Below, in pieces: positions 24,741 to 33,543 of a stretch of 47,582 nucleotides of DNA (position 1 is the first letter of the stretch; each line of letters opens with the position of its first letter). Both the position numbers and the translations under genes were made by a program. The notes under the pieces were generated by a model that did no database searches, was not told the origin of the DNA, and saw nothing but the letters and a program-made list of their open reading frames with translations. Source of the stretch: Gammaproteobacteria bacterium (GTDB taxonomy: Bacteria > Pseudomonadota > Gammaproteobacteria > Arenicellales > Poriferihabitantaceae); assembly GCA_026709505.1 (NCBI GenBank), contig JAPOSW010000101.1, positions 17,542-65,123 of the forward strand, given 5' to 3'.

Positions 24741-27729
24741 AGCCAATTCTCCTAGAGGTGTTTTGATCCGCTAGTGCAGAAATTCTGAATACCGTGCCCT
24801 CTGATTTTGTTCTGGAATCCAGCATAAGTTCGAGCCCCTCCCGCAACAACGTTTCGCGGGAGATGTGCAACCCCATTCCCCTACCTCCCGGTTTACGGGA
24901 AAAATTCATCTGGAAAATATTTTCCCTGTCTCTGACGCTGATTCCTGGACCGTTGTCTTTGATCAGAAGTCCATTACGGTCCGCATCCAATTCGATATCC
25001 CTGGACCGGTCCCGAACCTGCTGCAACCAGAAAATCGAGTTGTCCACCATATTCACGAAGGGTGGATATAACGAAGATGGGTAGCACAGGGTCAATGATT
25101 GCATGAATTCATCCGTAGCGAAAAGCTTAATGTCGTGGTGCTTCAGACGAGCATGAAACAGCTTTTCCAAAAATTCATGAATCTGTTTGCCGGAAATAGC
25201 TATGCGGTTGCGATGCAGGCGCCTGTCCAAGGGTGTAAACAAAGCGAGGTACTCATCCAGATGATCGAAACTGATGCGAAGACCCCTGTATAGATCCTCA
25301 AGATCCGGGTTCACATCCGCCCAGGCTTCAAGCCTTTTGATTCCCCTTCGAAGTGATCCTACGGATTTTTCAAATTCGTGACTCACTGTGTTCAAGGCAA
25401 GACCGATCTGTGCCAGTTCAAGATCAGTATCGCGCCGGGCTTTCAGCTCTTCCAGTTCCTCCTCCAATGCTTCCGTCAGTTCCACGCTGTCATATCCTTC
25501 GCTTCGGAATTCTCGCAACTGCTCGAGCTGGGCACGCAGGCCTTCGAGTTTTCTTGACTCGGCCTCGAATACCGAGTCGATATGTACAACGAGTTCCGTA
25601 CGCATGGCGGTCAAATCATATAAAGCACTCGACTCGCGTTTCAACTCTCCGAGCCGCTTCGTGACCTGATCCACTACCCGGTTGATGTTTTTGAGGCTTT
25701 TGCTTGTATCGCTTCTGATTTCCGTAGCTATGTAGTCAATCATGCTATCGATGTCCCTGCTCACTTTGCGAACCGTCTTTACCGCACTTTCACCTCTATT
25801 TTCAACAGCAGCACTTAGCCGGGAAACATCTTTCAAGGGAATTTTTGCTTTTTCGGCACTGGAGGAAACAAGCTCTTCGATTGTAGCTTCCAGAGGGCGA
25901 AACTGTTCAAGCTTCAAACGTTCGATGTGATTCGAGTAGGCGGTCCATTCCCTGTCAAGATTACGGCTGAGACCGACCCCCCGAGGCTTTTGGACAAGCA
26001 GGTCTTTTTGCAGTTCATCAAGTGCTATCCGTGCCTCTTTCTCGTTCCTCATGATCGCCAAAGCCTTCAAATGTTCCGGTTTCTCGCTGACAAGAATGTG
26101 CTCGATATGCCGTTTCAAGCCTGACAGGATATCGTCGCACTTTTTCTCGGCTTCCTGATCGTCTATCTTCCTGAATGCCTCTTCCAAATTTGTCTCGAAA
26201 ACCTTCCGGCGCTGCCGGACTTGCCTGGACTTTTTGATTCTTATTTCTTCGTTCCTGTTCAATTCCTTTTTCTTTTCCGTGTGTGGGTCAGCATACCTGC
26301 CCTCATCGCGAAAGAAATCTCCTGCCGTTTGAACGAAGAAATTCATCAAAATTGATCTCAGTTGGCGGTAGGCCTTGTTCTCCCTGAACCCTTCCCGACC
26401 CGCCTTCTCCTGAAGCATTGCGTTTGAAGCCTTGGTCAGTTCGACGATGCCAAACATCCTGCGATACGAATAGAAATAGTATCCGGCACTCAGGGTTCTG
26501 TTGCGTTCAATATCCAGCCAGTCGTAGTCCGAATCCCCGTACGGCTGTATGCGAATTCCGTCCCGGTAGATATACAGCCCGCCGTGCCGGTCTAGCTTGC
26601 GCTTTAGACGCGCATGTTCTCTCGGTTCAAGCAGAGAATCTTTTGCCATGCCCTGCATGTAGGCAAATGAAAGCTTGAATGGACCGCATAGCGTCTTCAT
26701 ACCGTCCGACTCGCTCCAGTTCAGCGTATAGGGATCGGGTTCCATTTGGTAGATGCCCACCGTTCCGCGAAACTGGCCATATTCATCGAACCTACCATGG
26801 AAGTGGTGGTCTACATTCTCGAATTCGTCAGGCGTGAAGAATGCACGGTCTCCGATCAATTCCTCTGGCTTTCCTTCGTCCCGGTGATCACGGAAACGAG
26901 CGATTATGGGGGGCTGTTGATGATTCGGGGTCATTGTGTTGGTAAACCCGATCAGGTTTCTTTCGAATAATGTCGCCTTGTTGTCCGCCTCCCGCTTGTC
27001 GATGTCATCGTTTATGATTGGATTCGCAGGGAGGATGTAGAAATGCGTGCCGCAACCGGAATTCGTTAGGGATGGCTCCCCCAGAAAACCGGAATATTCG
27101 CTCGGATCGACGTTAAATCGATCCATTTGTTCTCGAATCGCGGTGATCCTATTTGCATTCAGTCCAGAATCCACACTGTCCAGTATGGTGGCAGCCTCTT
27201 CGACCATTTCTCCTACTTCATCCCTGCCCGGTAGGTTTTTTGCTGAAAATTCCCGCAAGGGAATCTCAACCTCGTCCAGATTTAGTCCGGGAAGCTCGAA
27301 AAATCCCCAATGCAAATATGCGGCCACGATACTATCCGAAGGTTGACCGCCAACCCTGGCTCTTGACAAAGCCAGAACCTGGCTGCCTATCACGGCTATG
27401 GCCAGTCTCCCTATGCCTTTCTCCCCAAGTATGGGACGCTTTGGCTGATTAGTATCTATCGGCGGTAGCTTGAGGGTGCTCGAACCGATCTTGCTTTCCG
27501 TCCCCAATGTCAACCACCTCCTCTCGAAATCCTCCCGGGTCATCCCAAGCCCATCGTCCCGAAGAACAAACAAACCATCATCACGAAAGTAGTCTACTTC
27601 AACATTGCGAGCATACGCATCGTGTGCATTCTTGAACAACTCGCTGATCGCTGTCGGAATACCAGCGATCTGTTGCCGTCCCAGCATGTCGACCGTTCTT
27701 GCACTGACTGAAAACTTCGCCGTCGCCAT
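24733..27729 (-). CDS. Dual GHKL protein: MutL/MORC-like ATPase plus HEF-type histidine kinase
   Basis: A 998-residue protein with two separate Bergerat-fold sites. The N-terminal one is of the MutL/Hsp90/MORC kind: ISELFKNAHDAY (28-39), DDGLGM (58-63), GEKGIGRLA (102-110). The middle (~480-780) is strongly helical and charged, probably coiled coil. The C-terminal site is histidine-kinase-like: VSHEFEKS (His784; HEF instead of the usual HE(L/I)), VNMVDNSI (892-899), DNGPGI (925-930), RGMGLHIS (950-957). MutL/MORC-like ATPases are known from restriction-modification neighbourhoods. AGGA lies 5 bases before the ATG and the methyltransferase stop is 6 bp upstream. It probably senses invading DNA or its state and phosphorylates the downstream receiver protein. 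Confidence 0.8.
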   Translation of the reverse strand: MATAKFSVSARTVDMLGRQQIAGIPTAISELFKNAHDAYARNVEVDYFRDDGLFVLRDDGLGMTREDFERRWLTLGTESKIGSSTLKLPPIDTNQPKRPILGEKGIGRLAIAVIGSQVLALSRARVGGQPSDSIVAAYLHWGFFELPGLNLDEVEIPLREFSAKNLPGRDEVGEMVEEAATILDSVDSGLNANRITAIREQMDRFNVDPSEYSGFLGEPSLTNSGCGTHFYILPANPIINDDIDKREADNKATLFERNLIGFTNTMTPNHQQPPIIARFRDHRDEGKPEELIGDRAFFTPDEFENVDHHFHGRFDEYGQFRGTVGIYQMEPDPYTLNWSESDGMKTLCGPFKLSFAYMQGMAKDSLLEPREHARLKRKLDRHGGLYIYRDGIRIQPYGDSDYDWLDIERNRTLSAGYYFYSYRRMFGIVELTKASNAMLQEKAGREGFRENKAYRQLRSILMNFFVQTAGDFFRDEGRYADPHTEKKKELNRNEEIRIKKSRQVRQRRKVFETNLEEAFRKIDDQEAEKKCDDILSGLKRHIEHILVSEKPEHLKALAIMRNEKEARIALDELQKDLLVQKPRGVGLSRNLDREWTAYSNHIERLKLEQFRPLEATIEELVSSSAEKAKIPLKDVSRLSAAVENRGESAVKTVRKVSRDIDSMIDYIATEIRSDTSKSLKNINRVVDQVTKRLGELKRESSALYDLTAMRTELVVHIDSVFEAESRKLEGLRAQLEQLREFRSEGYDSVELTEALEEELEELKARRDTDLELAQIGLALNTVSHEFEKSVGSLRRGIKRLEAWADVNPDLEDLYRGLRISFDHLDEYLALFTPLDRRLHRNRIAISGKQIHEFLEKLFHARLKHHDIKLFATDEFMQSLTLCYPSSLYPPFVNMVDNSIFWLQQVRDRSRDIELDADRNGLLIKDNGPGISVRDRENIFQMNFSRKPGGRGMGLHISRETLLREGLELMLDSRTKSEGTVFRISALADQNTSRRIGYE

Positions 27730-27735
27730 GCGATC

Positions 27736-28788
27736 CTAATGCCTTTCGATAGAATTGAAGTGATCGATTATCTTGAGACCGCAGATTCTGGCCAGTTCGA
27801 CGGGGACAGCGTTGCCCACCTGGCGAGCCATTGAATTCAAGCTTCCCAGGAAATGAAAATTATGCGGAAACGTCTGGATGCGGGCAGCTTCTCGTACACT
27901 AATTGCTCGGTCTTGAACAGGATGACCGTACCGTCCATTAGAAAGGCTTATACATCTGGTCGTCAGCGCCGGGGCTGGGCGGTTCTTGTGCATTCTGCCG
28001 TAGACGTCGGTATGACCCGAATGGGCTTTATGACATTTCAACTGAAGTTTTTTCGGCCAGTCCAGCCGAGTGCCTCCTTCAGGAGTCGACGAAATCCGTT
28101 GAAGGTTAAGAGAAGACAGACGGGCAGCGCGATGATTAGGATCTTTTGGATGGGTTTCTCCTGCTTTAATCGGCGGGAGGTCGGAGATCCAGTCCCAAAC
28201 AGTGGGAAGTACAGGACTATCAGTTCCGGGACCATGCGTCGGGTCTGGCAATTTGATTGATCCGTGTAGACTCGCCACGAGAATCAGTCTTCGCCTTCTT
28301 TGCGGAACGCCGAAATTGTGAGCGATAACAGTGTCATGGTCATGACAATACCCCAAGAGGTCAAGCAATCCGATAAAATGCTCGAATTGATCCTCGCCCT
28401 GCCCAGCTTGGTTAAAGCCCGGCACATTCTCTAGAAAAATGTATTCAGGAAGAAAATATTCGATGAACCGATGAAACTCCTCCAGCAAGTTTCTTCTACC
28501 ATCATTAGCCCATCGATTCCTAGTCTGGATGGAGAAAGGCTGGCATGGAGCACAAGCGCCGAATACCAGTGAATGCCCATTGCGTCGCTTGATATATGGA
28601 GCCACATCTTTTACCGTTATCTGTTGGATATCGGCACATATGAATTTTGCCTTGCGGAAATTATATTCAAAAGTCCTTTTCGCATCAGGATCCAAGTCAA
28701 GGCCAAAACGTACTTTCATGCCCGCTTCCAGCATCCCCCTGCTCGTGCCTCCACACCCGCTGAAAAAATCGAAAAAATCCATCTGCAT
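27736..28788 (-). CDS. C5-cytosine DNA methyltransferase
   Basis: A 350-residue enzyme that adds a methyl group to cytosine C5 from SAM. Motif I is FFSGCGGTSRG (8-18), motif IV GACAPCQPFS with catalytic Cys82, motif VI ENVPG (120-124) and motif VIII QRRRRLILVA. The target-recognition region spans ~185-295, followed by motif IX around VREAARIQTFP and motif X QVGNAVP. All catalytic motifs are present. The start is ATG 28788 or 28782, with no clear ribosome site. It is the first gene of the three-gene operon; no restriction endonuclease is recognisable nearby. The recognition sequence cannot be predicted. Confidence 0.93.
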   Translation of the reverse strand: MQMDFFDFFSGCGGTSRGMLEAGMKVRFGLDLDPDAKRTFEYNFRKAKFICADIQQITVKDVAPYIKRRNGHSLVFGACAPCQPFSIQTRNRWANDGRRNLLEEFHRFIEYFLPEYIFLENVPGFNQAGQGEDQFEHFIGLLDLLGYCHDHDTVIAHNFGVPQRRRRLILVASLHGSIKLPDPTHGPGTDSPVLPTVWDWISDLPPIKAGETHPKDPNHRAARLSSLNLQRISSTPEGGTRLDWPKKLQLKCHKAHSGHTDVYGRMHKNRPAPALTTRCISLSNGRYGHPVQDRAISVREAARIQTFPHNFHFLGSLNSMARQVGNAVPVELARICGLKIIDHFNSIERH

Positions 28789-28833
28789 ATTGTATTAGTC
28801 CGCTAAGATTGTCTGACGCGATGTCGAAAGCTG

Positions 28834-29013
28834 ATGATGACTGCAAGACTGGAGCGCATTTTTATCAGTCTCCATATTCTCCGCATTCGTCATTTTTATA
28901 ATTACTTGAGTCAAATTGATGCTGGCTCAGCCTCCGATGAGATTCATTTGGGTGATGCTCTTCAAACAATCTTTGATATCTGGGTTTATTATGGACAAGA
29001 CATTCCACGGTAA
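28834..29013 (+). CDS. Possible small protein, divergent from the methyltransferase
   Basis: A 59-residue frame starting at tandem ATGs (28834, 28837): MMTARLERIFISLHILRIRH, then FYNYLSQIDAGSASDEIHLG and a tail ending YYGQDIPR. The composition looks protein-like and helical, but no family is recognised and no strong ribosome site is seen. It starts 45 bp from the methyltransferase start on the other strand. A controller-like or antitoxin-like role can only be guessed. It could also be the start of a longer gene truncated at 29013. Confidence 0.35.
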   Translation: MMTARLERIFISLHILRIRHFYNYLSQIDAGSASDEIHLGDALQTIFDIWVYYGQDIPR

Positions 29014-29688
29014 TGTCGAGTCAATCACATTCCCGGAATTGCCTGAACTCATATTGTACCCTGCTCTCTGCAAGTAGTATTATCGCCGTTTTTATGCTTC
29101 GATGATTCATATGGATACTTGCTGGCAGTGCAAGAGCACTTCTCCTTGGCAGACCTTTAGACATGCATCAGTGCTTCATTAATTCTTACTCAATCAATCT
29201 CATTGGGAAAACTGCCTGTCAAATTTCAGGCTTTTTTCGCTCCGTTACATCAACCATTGTGGCGGCCCGCTCCCGCTCTTTTAAACAAGTTAGATACACC
29301 TACTCCTTCGTTTATTGTATTCGATTTAGAACTGCACTCAAAACCATGAGCCCTAACCCATAAATGGAAAACATGGAAGTACCCCCAATGTCTAGTGTGG
29401 CGTGGTTTTCGAGGGAGCTGGCATTTCACCCAGTGGATGATTCCAGACCCAGAGTCGAAACCCACAGTGCATAATGATTTTTCGCCGAATACAGAACACC
29501 CTATATCAGGATTAGGGTGAGAAAGTACCCTGATCTCAAAATAGGAATCGACCTTATAATCGGGAATGCGCCAAATTGGCATCGAAGCGGAAGCAAGTAT
29601 GAATTTGATAGCAAATGCCATGAAGTCTTGAGGATTTAGGGTCTCTTCTCCATTACAGTACCTGCAATCTTTCCGTAATGGATAAAGA
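29014..29688. other. Gap holding one copy of a dispersed repeat
   Basis: No gene is supported. A 162-codon minus-strand frame (29250-29738) overlaps the end of cysC and runs through the dispersed repeat, so it is judged a chance frame. The repeat copy is described separately. Confidence 0.55.
29345..29500. repeat. Dispersed repeat, copy A (imperfect hairpin)
   Basis: Aligns over ~155 bp with 34645-34800 at very roughly 70% identity by eye. Shared blocks are CCCATAAAT / CCATAAAT, AGTACCCC, TTTTCGAG, CACCCAGTGG-x-TGATTCCA, GAAACCC and GCAGTRCATAWTG-like sequence. The central hairpin (~29426-29444) is degraded compared with copy B. The two copies are in the same orientation and flank the segment with cysC, phosphatase, nucleotidyltransferase, B2 and the second precursor. 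Confidence 0.75.
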
Positions 29689-30306
29689 TCAAAAAAAGAA
29701 TGCACGCTTTTCGAACGCTTCGATGATCCGCTTGACACTCTCCGATACGGACAATTTCGAAGTGTCGACGGTCACATCTGGATTTTGCGGAGGTTCGTAA
29801 GGAGAATTCACCCCAGTGAAATATGGTATTTCGCCATTTAGAGCCCTCCGGTATAGGCCTTTCTGGTCCCGGCTTACACAAACCTCAATCGGACAACTGC
29901 AGTACACCTCCAGCCAGTCTTCAGGACGATCAAGCATTCGTCGCGCTCTTGAACGGTCCTCTTCAAAGGGTGATATGAATGCAGTCAGGACAACCACACC
30001 CGCTTCAAGAAAAAGTTTCGCCACATGGCCAATTCTCCGGAGATTCTCCGACCGATCACAATCCGTGAAACCAAGGTCTCCACACAAACCGTAGCGCACA
30101 TTATCACCATCAAGCACGATTGTTCGAACACCCTTGTCATGCAGCTCTTTTTCAACAGCATGGGCAATGGTTGACTTGCCGCTCGCCGAAAGCCCCGTGA
30201 ACCAGACTATGATGCCCCGATGCCGGTTCATGTTTTCCCGGTCTTCGCGTGTTACGCCAGACTGGTACCAGTAGGTGTTCGGCGATTTACTGTCGCGAAT
30301 TGCCAT
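29689..30306 (-). CDS. cysC: Adenylyl-sulfate kinase
   Basis: A 205-residue APS kinase that makes PAPS from APS and ATP in the cytoplasm. The P-loop GLSASGKST (38-46), VLDGDNVRYGLCGDLGFTDC (APS-binding), R-x-EN motif DRSENLRRIGHVAKLF, TAFISPFEEDRSRAR and FTGVNSPYEPP are all family signatures. It lacks the sulfurylase fusion seen in CysNC. PAPS can serve assimilation or sulfotransferases; no other sulfate-assimilation gene is present, while a PAPS-type sulfotransferase lies ~14 kb away in the lasso region, so supply for sulfation is plausible. No clear ribosome site. Confidence 0.95.
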   Translation of the reverse strand: MAIRDSKSPNTYWYQSGVTREDRENMNRHRGIIVWFTGLSASGKSTIAHAVEKELHDKGVRTIVLDGDNVRYGLCGDLGFTDCDRSENLRRIGHVAKLFLEAGVVVLTAFISPFEEDRSRARRMLDRPEDWLEVYCSCPIEVCVSRDQKGLYRRALNGEIPYFTGVNSPYEPPQNPDVTVDTSKLSVSESVKRIIEAFEKRAFFF

Positions 30307-30517
30307 TGCTATTCATTGTCGTCCAAAACTCGGTCTGCCTGAGTCGCAATCATAAAATTGACTATACTCCAAAAAAACTCCCTAAGCTCATTTGGTGCAG
30401 ATACTGTCGGGAAACGGAGCAACAATAATCGGGGCTACCGTTACGATATAAGCAAACAGGGAGCACCGACTTTGCTCAACCGTCTTTTCTGCAACACCTG
30501 CATGCAATCCTTCGCGG

Positions 30518-31231
30518 TCATGTGTAGAGAAATCTTTGTGTCGCGCCCGACAGCACCAGACAGGTCAGGCATCCAGTAGCGCAAGCCCCGGTATCAATTC
30601 CGATGCGATTGTGCCGAACTTCTGGTTCTGGTGCATAAAAATGGCCATGGACAATCATTTTCCCGTGATCTCGCTCGTCATCGGCAAATTTTTCACAACC
30701 CCACATTAAATCTTCATCTCTCTGTACTGCAAGTGCTTTGCCCGGCCTGATGCCTGCATGCGTGAATGCATAGTCGCCTTCGACATGCATGCTGGACAAT
30801 CCAGACAGGAAGCTCCGGTGGCTGGCAGGCAAGACATTCTGGAATTGCTTCCAAGAATTCGTCACCTGTCCCGATCGGCAGGCAATTCCATAACTCAGCA
30901 ATGTGGCATCGCCCCCTACGGAGAACCAATACTCGCCCACTGATTCATCTTCAAGATATGCGAGCAGTAATTCATCGTGGTTTCCCTTAAGGAAAACCGC
31001 TTCAAAGCCTGGCATTGGGCCAGAGAGTAACAGATCAATTACCTGCCGAGATTGCAGTCCGCGGTCCACGTAGTCGCCAAGAAAAACTAAAACACGCCGA
31101 TTCGCTGTTTCGCCAGCAACATCGTGACGAATCATGTCAAGCATTTTGGCGAGCAGATCAACCCGCCCATGAATATCACCTATCGCATAGACATGAGTAT
31201 CGTCTGGAACTGAATGAGTTTTGTAGTGCAT
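30518..31231 (-). CDS. Calcineurin-like metallophosphatase (PrpA/ApaH-type Ser/Thr phosphatase)
   Basis: A 237-residue metal-dependent phosphatase of the lambda-phosphatase/PrpA group. Motifs in order: GDIHGR (18-23), GDYVDRG (52-58), GNHD (83-86), FTHAGIRPG and VHGHFY. All metal ligands are visible. Such enzymes remove phosphate from proteins or dinucleoside polyphosphates. It lies between cysC and the lasso nucleotidyltransferase, ~300 bp from the latter. It might reverse phosphorylation by the cluster kinases, but this rests only on position. Confidence 0.9.
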   Translation of the reverse strand: MHYKTHSVPDDTHVYAIGDIHGRVDLLAKMLDMIRHDVAGETANRRVLVFLGDYVDRGLQSRQVIDLLLSGPMPGFEAVFLKGNHDELLLAYLEDESVGEYWFSVGGDATLLSYGIACRSGQVTNSWKQFQNVLPASHRSFLSGLSSMHVEGDYAFTHAGIRPGKALAVQRDEDLMWGCEKFADDERDHGKMIVHGHFYAPEPEVRHNRIGIDTGACATGCLTCLVLSGATQRFLYT

Positions 31232-31533
31232 CGAATGCTGTACTCAAAAACCGGGTTGCAACGCACTGAACATCATCATTGAAAACCCGCACTGTTTCAA
31301 GCAGATTCGGGATTTCATTATTTGCAATAATTGGCGTATTCTAATAGGAAAGCGTTCCCGTAATTTATCGCATTACAGGCCCATTGACATGGGAAAACAT
31401 CAATTTTCAGGGTTAATCAAAAGCTGGACGACAGCTGGCCGGAGACAATATCAAGAATGATCGCGCAAGCGGCTGATACTTTGAATTATTCCTGACTTCT
31501 TTCACCTGCAGCCTGAATACTTTAGACTCGGCC

Positions 31534-32658
31534 TCAAGGCCTATACCAGAAAGCTGCCGCTCTTAAGCACAGGCGCAACAATTCATGTACCAACCCGCGC
31601 AGGGAAGTGGCCGCCAATCTAGTCTGCATCTGATCTAATAGGCGGGCTACACCTTGCAGACCTTTCCCTCCCCCGGGTCGCAACCAGAGACTCCAAGTTT
31701 TCCGCCTCTGTTGCAAGATCCATGGCCCGGCTACCAATGATGCGCCAGACTCCGGCAAATCCATACTGAATGTCTCATTACACAGCTTCAATGCGGTGCC
31801 GAATACAGCCCTTGGCGACAACCCCTGAGACTGGGCATGTTTTAGGGCTTTCATGTAGCCGTCCTCCGTCATAATATCCATCAGCGCAGCAATATCACAA
31901 AGCCACTTCAGACGACTCCACCTGTGCAACTGTCCGTGTACGCACAGGTATATCAACAAATCACTATTGCCCATGGTCCGGAAGGGCGCCCCATTGATTT
32001 CAACCTGCATCGCCCTGCTGTCCAGTTCTTCAAAGGAACTGTGTAACAGGTAAGGGTTATTCGTTAAGCGATGGTGCAATTCAAGCACGCCACCCGGACC
32101 GGAGAAAGTCCTGTTATTTACATACCGGTCAAAGTAGCGATTCAGGACCGATTTCGGTTGCCAGGGTGGCGACCTGGGTTTCCAACCATTCATGCAAAGC
32201 GCATCGACTGCCGAATTCATAGCTACCGGAGGAATCAAAATGTCAATATCGCTGTTTTCCCTAGCAAGTGGGGCACCGTACAGGTGCTCGCTGAGAGGCA
32301 TTCCCTTCAATACCAAGACAGGTATTCCATGTTGATCAAGACACTCAACCGCTAGATTCAGGCCCGTAATCTGCATTAATCCTCTGGCATTCCATGCTTG
32401 ACGCAATGGCGCCATTATTTCCTCAACTTCCGGATCCAATATGCAGGCATGACGCAGACCCAGGCGAATCAAGGCAAGGACTCTGTGCCGTTCCGCTAAA
32501 TGTACAAAAGATGACCAGTCGTCAACTCTGGCTAATATCTCCTGATTCGACTGCCGATCACCAACCTCCATGGCCTCGCGCAGCCCTGCGAGCAGCTCCC
32601 CAAATACTTTTTCCATGTTCATAGACGAGGATTTTTCCATGGAATTGGGGTTGTGCAC
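31534..32658 (-). CDS. Nucleotidyltransferase-family protein, lasso-peptide tailoring type
   Basis: A 374-residue protein of the NTP_transf_5 family. VLVLKGMPLSEHLYG followed by ARENSDIDILI carries Lys118-Gly and the catalytic Asp pair (Asp137, Asp139). The family occurs in lasso and related peptide clusters beside HprK-like kinases, for example with the pseudomycoidin genes, and is thought to act on phosphate groups put on the peptide. It lies 73 bp after the B2 peptidase gene on the same strand. The start is GTG 32658 with GAGG 7 bases upstream; an in-frame ATG lies 6 codons on. The C-terminal half is helical and unassigned. Confidence 0.85.
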   Translation of the reverse strand: MHNPNSMEKSSSMNMEKVFGELLAGLREAMEVGDRQSNQEILARVDDWSSFVHLAERHRVLALIRLGLRHACILDPEVEEIMAPLRQAWNARGLMQITGLNLAVECLDQHGIPVLVLKGMPLSEHLYGAPLARENSDIDILIPPVAMNSAVDALCMNGWKPRSPPWQPKSVLNRYFDRYVNNRTFSGPGGVLELHHRLTNNPYLLHSSFEELDSRAMQVEINGAPFRTMGNSDLLIYLCVHGQLHRWSRLKWLCDIAALMDIMTEDGYMKALKHAQSQGLSPRAVFGTALKLCNETFSMDLPESGASLVAGPWILQQRRKTWSLWLRPGGGKGLQGVARLLDQMQTRLAATSLRGLVHELLRLCLRAAAFWYRP

Positions 32659-32731
32659 TCACCAGCCTCGGCAATGTACCATCAGCGATATGTCATTCTG
32701 GCCGGGTGCCTGCCGCCTAGCTTCTGTTTTA

Positions 32732-33316
32732 TTATTTATTCCACGAAGAAGAAAATGTTGGAAAGGCCTCATAGGATTCAACCTCTTCACCTCCGATAAC
32801 CGGTATGCCGTCAACCGTTAGCCAAGCATGATATTGAAGATCATGATTCGAAATTATGTTGCGCCGGACACCAAATACCAATACGCTGTCTACTCTGCGA
32901 TGCCTCAACATCCACTGCACTGCCATTGCCTGATGAAGGCAACGAGAATCAAACGGTAAATATCGAGCTACTTTTCCCACAGCATTCCCCACCTTTCGAG
33001 GAAGAATCGGGTCAAGAGATCCTGTTTCTGCTTTTTCTGCATTAGATGACGATAATCCCGCCCCCTTGGTCGCAAGCTGTTGAGCAATAACTGGCAAGCT
33101 ACGACCAATATCCTTGCCGTGCGCTGCAAGAGGCTCTCCCCGCATTTCAGGTTCGGATTCCGTATGCAGCCAACGCAACCAATAACGAGCCGGCATAAAT
33201 CGCGTGATCATTCGGGCAAGCGATAGGTATGAGGCAGTCTCTATTACCAGAGCCTTATCGGAAAATGAGAGTTTGCCAAACCGCCGGATTCCATTGCGAA
33301 GCGTGGACACTTTCAT
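32732..33316 (-). CDS. Lasso peptide biosynthesis B2 protein (leader peptidase)
   Basis: A 194-residue transglutaminase-like cysteine protease that removes the leader in lasso maturation. The catalytic triad is in order: Cys126 in SRCLHQAMAVQWMLRHR, His163 in QYHAWLTVDG, and Asp169 in the same segment. FSDKALVIET at the N-terminus is typical of the B2 family. The frame is open to 33427, but ATG 33316, with AGG shortly upstream, begins at the family start and leaves the precursor gene (ending 33360) free. The order precursor-B2-nucleotidyltransferase is compact and probably one operon. Confidence 0.9.
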   Translation of the reverse strand: MKVSTLRNGIRRFGKLSFSDKALVIETASYLSLARMITRFMPARYWLRWLHTESEPEMRGEPLAAHGKDIGRSLPVIAQQLATKGAGLSSSNAEKAETGSLDPILPRKVGNAVGKVARYLPFDSRCLHQAMAVQWMLRHRRVDSVLVFGVRRNIISNHDLQYHAWLTVDGIPVIGGEEVESYEAFPTFSSSWNK

Positions 33317-33359
33317 GCAAATCATCCTGATAAATGTTGCAGGTGGAATTGCTTGTTCA

Positions 33360-33543
33360 CTAGGACTCAGGTCTATAAAGAACGTCTTCACTATTAGGAC
33401 CTGCATACCGTCCGCTATAGGTTTCATTAATATCGATTACTGTCACCTGTGGATGCGCCCACGGTGTTTTTGCCTGGTTTTTCTTGATGGGGGGGGGGGG
33501 GGGTAATGTCGTCAGACTTGATCATTTTTGCTCGTTTAATCAT
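33360..33543 (-). pseudogene. Second lasso peptide precursor gene, out of frame at a 15-C tract
   Basis: From ATG 33543 (GGAG 7 bases upstream) the frame reads MIKRAKMIKSDDIT and runs into 15 C. After the tract, a shifted frame reads IKKNQAKTPWAHPQVTVIDI, then NETYS and the core-like GRYAGPNSEDVLYRPES before TAG at 33360-33362. With 14 or 17 C the two parts join (60 residues with 14 C). PW-x-x-P-x-V matches the RRE-recognised leader motif, and the same motif occurs in the precursor at 43309. Core by inference: Gly1 to Glu9 ring, C-terminal Ser as substrate for the HprK-like kinase. It lies 43 bp before B2. Either phase-off or a homopolymer sequencing error. Confidence 0.7.
33489..33503. repeat. 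Homopolymer tract, 15 G (15 C on the coding strand)
   Basis: Lies inside the leader of the second lasso precursor, coding for prolines on the minus strand. Its length decides whether start codon and core are in the same frame. Such long G/C runs are rare outside contingency loci. The number is exact in this sequence but is error-prone to sequence. Confidence 0.9.

Noticed and set aside
29250-29738. 162-codon minus-strand frame
   Set aside because: It overlaps the well-supported cysC 3' end and runs through a dispersed repeat that is not open in its other copy.
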